Assembly: GCA_023417985.1 (NCBI GenBank)
Contig: JAEZDV010000031.1
Coordinates: 1 to 6,127 of the forward strand
Source: Actinomycetes bacterium
Lineage (GTDB): Bacteria > Actinomycetota > Actinomycetes > Mycobacteriales > Mycobacteriaceae
Length of the DNA: 6,127 bases
Direction of reading: 5' to 3'
This document shows positions 1-4,940 of the stretch, piece by piece (within the stretch, counting starts at the first letter, position 1; each line of letters opens with the position of its first letter). Both the position numbers and the translations under genes were made by a program. The notes beneath the pieces are model-generated. The model made no database searches. It had not been told where the DNA came from and was given only the letters and a program-made list of their open reading frames with translations.

Positions 1-2
1 TG

Positions 3-875
3 CCCGGTGTCTCCCACGCGTGCGGCCACGACGCGCACACGACAGTGCTTCTCGGCGCCGGTCTGGCGCTCGCGTCGTTGCCCGAACTGCCCGTCGGTGT
101 GCGACTGGTGTTCCAGCCGGCCGAGGAAGTGATGCCCGGCGGCGCACTCGACGTCGTCGCGGCGGGGGGCCTCGACGGGGTCTCGCGTATCTTCGCGCTG
201 CACTGCGACCCGCGGCTCGAAGCGGGCAAGGTCGGAATGCGCGTCGGGGCGATCACCTCCGCCGCCGACACCGTCGAACTCGTCCTGGACTCGCCGGGCG
301 GGCACACCTCGCGTCCGCATCTCACCAGCGACCTCGTATACGGACTGGGCGCGGTGATCACCGGACTGCCGGGACTGCTCAGTCGCCGCATCGACCCGCG
401 CACCGGCACGGTCATGGTGTGGGGCGCCGTCAGTGCGGGCAAGGCGCCCAACGCTATTCCTCGCACCGGCATGCTCGCCGGCACCGTACGCACCGGCGAC
501 CACGCGACCTGGCAGCTGCTCGAGCCGATGGTGCGGGAAATCGTGCACGGCCTTCTCGCCCCGACCGGGGTCCGGTACCAACTGAACTATCTGCGTGGTG
601 TGCCGCCCGTCGTGAACGACGAGGTCTCGGCCCGCATGTTCGAGGATGCGATACGCCCGGTCGGGCCGGACGCCCTGTCCGATACTCCGCAATCCGGTGG
701 CGGGGAAGACTTCTCGTGGTATCTCGAGCACGTGCCGGGAGCGATGGGCCGGCTCGGCGTGTGGTCGGGCACCGGACCTCAGCTCGACATCCACCAGCCG
801 GGCTTCGATCTCGACGAGAGAGCCCTGGCCGTCGGTGTCCGGGTGATGACGAACCTGGTGCTGGGCGTCGGATAG
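3..875 (+). CDS. M20-family metallo-amidohydrolase (AmiA/AmiB, N-acyl amino acid amidohydrolase type), 5' truncated by window edge
   Basis: The reading frame is open from the first bases and lacks its start, so about 100 N-terminal residues lie outside the window; 290 residues remain. Just after the edge is HACGHDAHTT (visible residues 5-14), the M20 metal-binding motif. It is followed by QPAEE (38-42, catalytic and metal-ligand glutamates), ALHCDP (66-70), GGHTSRPH (99-106, in the lid/dimerisation domain), the C-terminal SGGGEDFSWY (231-240), and IHQPGFDLDE (263-272), whose His is the usual last metal ligand. This is the M20D pattern of cytosolic di-metal enzymes that hydrolyse N-acyl or N-aryl amino acids. 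The true substrate cannot be read from sequence. All visible ligands are intact, so the gene appears functional. By remembered M. tuberculosis order it corresponds to amiA1 or amiB1 upstream of lpdA; which paralogue is uncertain. The gene is convergent with the next one, with 15 bp between the stops. Confidence 0.93.
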   Translation, partial: PGVSHACGHDAHTTVLLGAGLALASLPELPVGVRLVFQPAEEVMPGGALDVVAAGGLDGVSRIFALHCDPRLEAGKVGMRVGAITSAADTVELVLDSPGGHTSRPHLTSDLVYGLGAVITGLPGLLSRRIDPRTGTVMVWGAVSAGKAPNAIPRTGMLAGTVRTGDHATWQLLEPMVREIVHGLLAPTGVRYQLNYLRGVPPVVNDEVSARMFEDAIRPVGPDALSDTPQSGGGEDFSWYLEHVPGAMGRLGVWSGTGPQLDIHQPGFDLDERALAVGVRVMTNLVLGVG

Positions 876-890
876 ACCGCCCGGTCGAGC

Positions 891-1367
891 CTAGAAGCTG
901 TCGGGGCGCCCCGGGCCGACGTTGCGGCTGTTGCGAGTGCGCAGATCCCGCACGTAGTCGGCGGGCGCTCCGGCGATCTCGGCGGCGTCGGCCATCACAC
1001 CCAGATAGCGCGCCGACGGGAGACCGCCCTCGTAGCCGTCGACGACGTACAGCCAGGCGAGGACCGGGCCGTCGCCGGTGTCGACGCGCACCCGGATCTT
1101 GCGATGGAACCCGAGTTCGGCGCCCTCCCATCTGTCGAGGCTGCGTTCGTCGTCCTCGGTGACGTCGTAGAGGACGATGAAGACCTTCGACGCGGGATCC
1201 TCGACCACCGTCGCGAGGGCACCCTCCCAGCCGATGTCGGCGCCGGCGAAAGTCAATCGCCATCCGTGCAGCCAGCCTGTCCCGGCCATCGGGGAGTGCG
1301 GGCAGCGCTTCAGCATCTGCTCGGGATGCATGTTGGACCCGTAGGCGGCGTAGATCGGCACGAGCAT
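891..1367 (-). CDS. Gamma-glutamylcyclotransferase-like family protein
   Basis: This is a 158-residue cytosolic protein. The N-terminal YGSN loop (residues 9-12, YGSNMHPEQM) is the phosphate-like substrate loop of the GGCT/AIG2 fold. The LDRWEG segment (77-82) places Glu81 where the family has its catalytic acid (human GGCT has a similar LDxxEG). Established GGCT enzymes release 5-oxoproline from gamma-glutamyl amines or peptides; the substrate here is unknown. Length is normal for the family. The start is not certain. ATG at 1367 gives MLVPIYAAYGSN, but GTG at 1361 gives PIYAAYGSN after the initiator, closer to relatives as I remember them, and there is no Shine-Dalgarno sequence before either codon. 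It corresponds by position to the small conserved gene between amiA1 and lpdA in M. tuberculosis (Rv3304, from memory). It is divergent from lpdA and convergent with the M20 gene. Confidence 0.88.
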   Translation of the reverse strand: MLVPIYAAYGSNMHPEQMLKRCPHSPMAGTGWLHGWRLTFAGADIGWEGALATVVEDPASKVFIVLYDVTEDDERSLDRWEGAELGFHRKIRVRVDTGDGPVLAWLYVVDGYEGGLPSARYLGVMADAAEIAGAPADYVRDLRTRNSRNVGPGRPDSF

Positions 1368-1541
1368 AAGGCTAACGGGTCACCGCCCGACGCAAGATCA
1401 GGGGCACTCGTCGCCTCCATTACCAGGTCCGTATGCGAGCGGACGTGCTCGTGGCATAGCGTTGTCGGGGACGCCCGCACACCCCAGCGTGCGTTTTGCG
1501 CGACCCCCGACACCCCTTCGGAATCGATACAGAGGAGAACC
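1368..1541. promoter_or_regulatory. Divergent intergenic region with promoters for the GGCT-like gene and lpdA, and a possible structured lpdA leader
   Basis: This 174-bp spacer must hold both promoters. On the + strand TAGCGT (1457-1462) is a plausible -10, with no convincing -35 before it. On the - strand TAGCCT (1374 down to 1369) is a possible -10 that would place transcription start near the GTG at 1361. Just after the + strand -10 candidate there is a perfect 8-bp inverted repeat, TGTCGGGG (1463-1470) with CCCCGACA (1505-1512). It encloses a second small stem, CGCAC (1476-1480) with GTGCG (1489-1493). This could fold in the lpdA leader or mark a protein-binding site. I do not recognise it as a known riboswitch. 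Promoter positions are guesses; the repeats are directly visible. Confidence 0.4.
1532..1538 (+). promoter_or_regulatory. Ribosome binding site of lpdA
   Basis: The purine run GAGGAGA ends four bases before the ATG at 1542. It is the strongest Shine-Dalgarno match in the window. It fixes the lpdA start at 1542, although the frame stays open upstream to 1104, where it only overlaps the opposite-strand GGCT-like gene and the spacer. The protein from this ATG begins directly with the FAD-binding strand MTRIVIIGGG, as expected. Confidence 0.85.
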
Positions 1542-2939
1542 ATGACCCGGATCGTCATCATCGGCGGCGGCCCCGCGGGATACGAGGCCGCGCTGGTCGC
1601 ATCGCAATACGGCGCATCGGTGTCACTGATCGATTCGGACGGAATCGGCGGCGCATGCGTGCTGTTCGACTGCGTCCCCTCCAAGACCTTCATCGCCTCG
1701 ACCGGCATCCGCACCGACATGCGCCGCGCGGAGGACCTCGGCATCGAACTCGAAGGCGCCAGCGTCGCGCTGCCGCAGGTGCACGAACGTGTCAAGAGTC
1801 TCGCCCGTGCGCAGTCGTCCGACATCCGCACCAAGCTCGAAGCGGCCGGAGTGAAGCTGTACTCCGGGCGTGCCGAACTCATCGACAGCCGGCCGGGCAT
1901 GGCTGCGCACAAGGTCCGCGCGAACCTCCACACCGGCGAAGAGAAGGTGTTCGACGCCGACGTGGTGCTGATCGCGACCGGCGCGAGCCCGCGCATCCTG
2001 CCCGGAGCCGAGCCCGACGGCGAGCGCATCCTCACCTGGCGTCAGCTGTACGACCTCGACACGCTGCCCGAAGAACTCGTCGTCGTGGGTTCCGGCGTCA
2101 CCGGCGCCGAGTTCGTCTCCGCCTATACCGAGGCCGGTGTGCACGTCACGCTCGTCTCGAGCCGCGACCGTGTGCTGCCGCACGAAGACGAGGACGCGGC
2201 ACTCGTGCTCGAGGACGTCCTGGCGGAGCGGGGAGTGACCCTCGTCAAGCACGCCCGCGCCGATGCCGTCGAACGCACCGAGAAGGGCGTGCGGGTACTG
2301 CTCGCCGACGGCAGGATCGTCGAGGGCAGCCACGCTCTGATGACCGTCGGCTCCGTCCCCAACACCCAGGGCCTCGGACTCGACAAGGTCGGGCTGGAAC
2401 TGGACCGCGGAGGTTTCATTCCGGTCGACCGCGTGTCGCGCACCGCGGTTCCTGGAATCTACGCCGCCGGTGACTGCTCGGGTCTGCTGCCGCTCGCCTC
2501 GGTCGCCGCGATGCAGGGCCGCATCGCGATGTACCACGCGCTCGGTGAGGGTGTGAGCCCGATCAAGCTCAAGACCGTTGCGGCAGCGGTCTTCACCCGT
2601 CCCGAGATCGCAGCCGTGGGCGTGAGCCAGGCCATCATCGATGCCGGGGAGGTTCCCGCTCGTACGGTCATGCTCCCGCTCAACACCAACCCGCGGGCCA
2701 AGATGTCGGGCGTGCGGCGTGGTTTCGTGAAGATCTTCTGCCGGCCCGCGACCGGCGTCGTGATCGGTGGCGTCGTCGTCGCGCCGACCGCATCCGAGCT
2801 GATCCTGCCGATCGCGCTCGCGGTGCAGAACAACCTCAGCGTGTCGGATCTCGCGCAGACGTTCGCGGTGTACCCGTCGCTGAGCGGTTCGGTGACCGAG
2901 GCGGCGCGTCAGCTCATGCGCCACGACGACCTGGACTGA
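1542..2939 (+). CDS. lpdA: NAD(P)H-quinone dehydrogenase, LpdA-type flavoprotein disulfide reductase family
   Basis: This is a 465-residue cytosolic FAD enzyme with the full class I disulfide-reductase layout. The FAD Rossmann motif GGGPAGYEAA is at 8-17. A C-X4-C motif follows in GGACVLFDCVPSKT (36-49; Cys39, Cys44). The NAD(P) Rossmann motif VVGSGVTGAEF is at 181-191, the second FAD motif GIYAAGDCSG at 305-314, and the C-terminal interface domain runs from about 348 to 465. The C-terminal His-Pro...Glu dyad of true lipoamide dehydrogenases is missing: the aligned segment is VYPSLSGS, with Tyr444 for His and Gly449 for Glu. M. tuberculosis LpdA (Rv3303c) also lacks the dyad and was reported as an NAD(P)H:quinone reductase rather than a lipoamide dehydrogenase, hence the name here. 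As I recall, mycobacterial LpdA has Ala in place of the first cysteine, so the intact cysteine pair differs. Serines and Arg (SSRDR, 206-210) after the second Rossmann strand hint at NADPH use, which is inference. Confidence 0.9.
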   Translation: MTRIVIIGGGPAGYEAALVASQYGASVSLIDSDGIGGACVLFDCVPSKTFIASTGIRTDMRRAEDLGIELEGASVALPQVHERVKSLARAQSSDIRTKLEAAGVKLYSGRAELIDSRPGMAAHKVRANLHTGEEKVFDADVVLIATGASPRILPGAEPDGERILTWRQLYDLDTLPEELVVVGSGVTGAEFVSAYTEAGVHVTLVSSRDRVLPHEDEDAALVLEDVLAERGVTLVKHARADAVERTEKGVRVLLADGRIVEGSHALMTVGSVPNTQGLGLDKVGLELDRGGFIPVDRVSRTAVPGIYAAGDCSGLLPLASVAAMQGRIAMYHALGEGVSPIKLKTVAAAVFTRPEIAAVGVSQAIIDAGEVPARTVMLPLNTNPRAKMSGVRRGFVKIFCRPATGVVIGGVVVAPTASELILPIALAVQNNLSVSDLAQTFAVYPSLSGSVTEAARQLMRHDDLD

Positions 2940-2971
2940 TCCCGCGCAGCGTCACGACCGCGTGCGGGGGC

Positions 2972-3002
2972 TTTACTCTCCCCTCGGGGGAGGAAAGAGG
3001 GT
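2972..3002 (+). promoter_or_regulatory. MerR-type promoter and operator upstream of the VOC-merR operon
   Basis: A -35-like TTTACT (2972-2977) is followed, after a 19-bp spacer, by GAGGGT (2997-3002), which keeps only the key A2 and T6 of a -10. The spacer contains a perfect 6-bp dyad, CTCCCC (2978-2983) and GGGGAG (2987-2992), around TCG. Long 19-20 bp spacers with a central dyad are the hallmark of promoters that MerR-family proteins activate by DNA distortion, and a merR gene is the second gene downstream. Transcription from this -10 would start at about the A of the VOC ATG (3009), giving a leaderless mRNA. Outer CTTT (2971-2974) and AAAG (2994-2997) can extend the dyad with a small bulge. 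No T tract follows, so it is not a good intrinsic terminator. Confidence 0.65.
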
Positions 3003-3008
3003 GGATGC

Positions 3009-3434
3009 ATGACAGTGAACAGCATCTTTCCTGTGGTCCCGGCCCGCGACGTGGCGCGCAGCCGCGACTTCTACTCCGAACTGCTCGAACTCACGGCTGT
3101 CTTCGACAGCGGTTGGTACGTGCAACTGCAAGCACCCGGCCACGAGGTCGTGCAACTGGGAATCCTGGAACTCGGGCACCACACCGTGCCCGAAGGATTC
3201 CGCGTGGCGCCGGCAGGCGTGCTCGTATCGGTCGAGGTCGAGGACGTCGATCGCATCCACGCCCGGGCGGTCGCGGCGGGACTACCCGTCGTGTTACCGC
3301 TCGGGGACGAGGACTTCGGCCAGCGGCACTTCATGACGACCGACCCCGACGGGCTGCTCGTGGACGTGATCACCGTCATCCCGTATGCGGCGGAGGTCGC
3401 CGAGAGCGCTGCGGTCACCGGCGGGCCCCGGTGA
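3009..3434 (+). CDS. VOC family protein (glyoxalase/bleomycin resistance/dioxygenase fold)
   Basis: This is a 141-residue protein with the paired beta-alpha-beta-beta-beta layout of the vicinal oxygen chelate fold. The first half starts FPVVPARDVARSRDFYSELL (7-26). The second half has VSVEVEDVDRIHARAVAAG (73-91), and GQRHFMTTDPDGLLVDVI (104-121) matches the typical closing strand GxRxFxxxDPDGNxxEL. The usual first-strand metal ligand is not obvious, since Pro occupies that area, and the closing Glu appears as Asp119. It may therefore be a ligand-binding or resistance protein rather than a metal-dependent lyase or dioxygenase. Start: ATG 3009 fits the domain start. An out-of-frame ATG four bases earlier (3005) is not used by this gene. 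AGAGG (2996-3000) could act as a weak Shine-Dalgarno if the transcript is not leaderless. Its stop overlaps the start of merR, so the pair is probably co-transcribed, and its substrate may be related to the compound sensed by the MerR protein. Confidence 0.88.
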   Translation: MTVNSIFPVVPARDVARSRDFYSELLELTAVFDSGWYVQLQAPGHEVVQLGILELGHHTVPEGFRVAPAGVLVSVEVEDVDRIHARAVAAGLPVVLPLGDEDFGQRHFMTTDPDGLLVDVITVIPYAAEVAESAAVTGGPR

Positions 3435-4267
3435 CCGATCCGGTGCGCTGGATGGGCATCGGCGAATTCGCGCGCGCCGCGCGTCTGACGATCAAGGCGC
3501 TGCGTTACTACGACCGGGAAGGTCTGCTGGTGCCCGCCCGGGTCGACCCTGGCACCGGTTATCGGTACTACACGTCGGCGCAGCTGGCCACGGCGCTGCG
3601 CATCGGGTTGCTGCGCCGTGCCGACGTCTCGATCGCCGCGATCCGGGTGGTCCTGCACGATCCGATGCGGGGGAGTGAGGTACTCGCTGCCGAACGAGCC
3701 CGCATCGAACGCGAGGCCGCCCGCGCGGCACGCTCGTTCGCGCTCGTCGATTCTCTCGGGGCCGCGGCGACGACGGACCTGCCCGTCGTCGTGCACCACA
3801 TTCCCGACCGGAGGGTGTTGTGGCACGAGTCCGCCGCGGCAGCCGACTCGCTCGATCAGGCTGCGGCGGAAGCCATCGAGGGAGTGCTCACGCAGGCGCG
3901 CGCGCTCGGGCTGGACACGTCGGCTCCGGTCGTGGGTCGGTACCCCGCGGCGCTCGACGGCGAGGTCTCCTTCGGGGTCGGCGTAGAGATCGCGCCGGGT
4001 ACCTCCGTCGATCCGGAGGCCGAGTCCGGGATCGTGACGCTGCCCGGTGGGGTCTTCGCGGGTGTGGACTTCACGGGAGCACCGGCTCTGTTACCGGTGG
4101 CCTACAGCGTGCTGTTCGCGCGCCTGGCCGACGACGCTGTGCCCGCAGAGGGCCCGGTGCGGGAGTACTACCTCACCGACCCTGCGGAGGTCGGGGAGGA
4201 CGAGATGTGCACGCGGGTCGTGTATCCCGTGCCCGACGACTATCGACCCGGCCGGGTTCGCCCATAG
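3431..4267 (+). CDS. MerR-family transcriptional regulator with GyrI-like effector-binding domain
   Basis: This is a 278-residue cytosolic DNA-binding regulator. The N-terminal winged helix is typical of MerR: MGIGEFARAARLTIKALRYY (8-27, helix-turn-helix plus RYYDREGLL), then RVDPGTGYRYYT (37-48, wing) and QLATALRIGLLRRADVSIAAI (51-71, second helical pair). A dimerisation helix (about 82-108) follows. The C-terminal part (about 117-268) resembles GyrI-like domains (BltR/BmrR-type multidrug sensors), with Glu245 in VREYYLTDPAE (243-253) near the usual ligand-contact position. Start: GTG 3431 overlaps the VOC stop as GTGA, implying translational coupling. ATG 3452 is an alternative start that would still keep the helix-turn-helix. 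The frame is open back to 3005 but only overlaps the VOC gene there. The likely target is the dyad promoter at 2972-3002 (inference). The final 28 bases overlap the 3' end of the tetR gene on the other strand. Confidence 0.92.
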   Translation: MTDPVRWMGIGEFARAARLTIKALRYYDREGLLVPARVDPGTGYRYYTSAQLATALRIGLLRRADVSIAAIRVVLHDPMRGSEVLAAERARIEREAARAARSFALVDSLGAAATTDLPVVVHHIPDRRVLWHESAAAADSLDQAAAEAIEGVLTQARALGLDTSAPVVGRYPAALDGEVSFGVGVEIAPGTSVDPEAESGIVTLPGGVFAGVDFTGAPALLPVAYSVLFARLADDAVPAEGPVREYYLTDPAEVGEDEMCTRVVYPVPDDYRPGRVRP

Positions 4268-4878
4268 GTGAGTTCGGCCGGTCCGGTCCGGGACGCGATC
4301 GGACCGTCGGTGTCGTCGAACGTCCGGTCGATCTCCTGGATGATGACGCGGATCGCGTCGTCGGCGTCCATCGCCGCGACCAGAACCGATTGCGTGACCC
4401 CGTTGCTGAGAGCAACCAGGCGCATGGCGGCAAGGTGCGCGTGCTCACCGGTGAGACCACCCCTGCCGAGCAGTCGTTCCGTCTCGCGGACCGTCCCTCG
4501 CGACGCGTCCGTGATGAAACTCCGTATCCAGGGATCGCTGACGCGGGCCAGATACGCGTACCAGACCGAGGCTCCGATGCGCGACGGTGCGGTCGTCGGC
4601 ACCGGGTGGGTGAGGAGAGCCTCGAGTGCCGATCGAGGATCGGCGTCGGATTCGCGTTCGCGGTAGACCTGTTCGGCGCCGACGACCATTTCTTCCGCAC
4701 CGCACCGGATCAAGTGTTCTTTCGACTCGAAGTAGTGCTGGATTCGGCCGATCGAGACGCCCGCCTCGGCTGCGACCGCCCGAAAGGTCACGCCGTCGAT
4801 GCCTCGTTCGTGAATGACGGCCCACAGAGCCCACACGATTTCCTCGCGACGTCGCGCGTGATCGACAACCTTCGGCAT
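4240..4878 (-). CDS. TetR/AcrR-family transcriptional regulator
   Basis: This is a 212-residue all-helical repressor. The N-terminal domain has the canonical TetR helix-turn-helix: ALWAVIHERGIDGVTFRAVA (17-36), then AEAGVSIGRIQHYFESKEHL (37-56), where the YFxSKEHL segment closes helix 4. The rest (about 60-200) is a ligand-binding and dimerisation domain. Its ending (AMRLVALSNGVTQSVLVAAM) looks like the BetI-type TetR_C_6 group; the ligand is unknown. Length is typical. The start ATG 4878 gives the usual short arm (MPKVVDHARRREEIVWA). No Shine-Dalgarno precedes it, and TAAAGT (4891 down to 4886) could act as a -10 for a leaderless message. It is divergent from the hydrolase gene over a palindromic spacer, so it most likely represses both itself and the hydrolase. 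Its 3' end runs 28 bp into merR. Confidence 0.93.
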   Translation of the reverse strand: MPKVVDHARRREEIVWALWAVIHERGIDGVTFRAVAAEAGVSIGRIQHYFESKEHLIRCGAEEMVVGAEQVYRERESDADPRSALEALLTHPVPTTAPSRIGASVWYAYLARVSDPWIRSFITDASRGTVRETERLLGRGGLTGEHAHLAAMRLVALSNGVTQSVLVAAMDADDAIRVIIQEIDRTFDDTDGPIASRTGPAELTYGRTRPGR

Positions 4879-4887
4879 ACCGAAGAC

Positions 4888-4911
4888 TTTACAATATGCG
4901 TATACTGTAAA
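4888..4911. promoter_or_regulatory. Probable TetR operator in the divergent tetR/hydrolase promoter
   Basis: A 24-bp imperfect palindrome is centred between 4899 and 4900. The outer halves TTTACA (4888-4893) and TGTAAA (4906-4911) are perfectly complementary, and 10 of the 12 pairs match over the whole element. It is strikingly AT-rich for this GC-rich region. It lies between the starts of a TetR gene and a divergent gene, the standard place for a TetR operator, and covers the -10 candidate of the hydrolase promoter. Confidence 0.8.
4901..4906 (+). promoter_or_regulatory. Candidate -10 element of the hydrolase promoter
   Basis: TATACT matches the TATAAT consensus in five of six positions. 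It would start transcription near 4913, leaving a leader of about 28 bases before ATG 4941. No good -35 is visible 16-18 bp upstream. It lies wholly inside the palindromic operator, so TetR binding should block RNA polymerase. Confidence 0.55.
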
Positions 4912-4940
4912 AATTCGGATCGTCGGCCTCGGGATACCTC

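Noticed and set aside
875..886. Small GACC/GGTC hairpin between the convergent M20 and GGCT-like stops as a bidirectional terminator
   Set aside because: Only four base pairs with no T run on either side; not distinguishable from chance in GC-rich DNA.
454..1263. 269-codon - strand frame antisense to the M20 gene
   Set aside because: Low-complexity Arg-rich translation with no motifs; overlaps two well-supported genes.
1104..1541. N-terminal extension of the lpdA frame by 146 codons
   Set aside because: It overlaps the GGCT-like gene on the other strand and the promoter region. The strong ribosome binding site and the Rossmann start both point to ATG 1542.
1623..2924. Long - strand open frame (433 codons) antisense to lpdA
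   Set aside because: It has no recognisable motif, has a His/Arg/Asp-rich composition typical of antisense frames in GC-rich genes, and mirrors a well-supported gene.
2971..2999. Hairpin after lpdA as an intrinsic terminator
   Set aside because: The stem is good but is followed by purines instead of a T tract, and its position fits a MerR operator better.
3005..3430. N-terminal extension of the MerR frame, or a VOC-frame fusion
   Set aside because: The translated extension is Arg/Gly/Thr-rich and out of frame with the clear VOC protein on the same strand. The winged helix begins right after GTG 3431.
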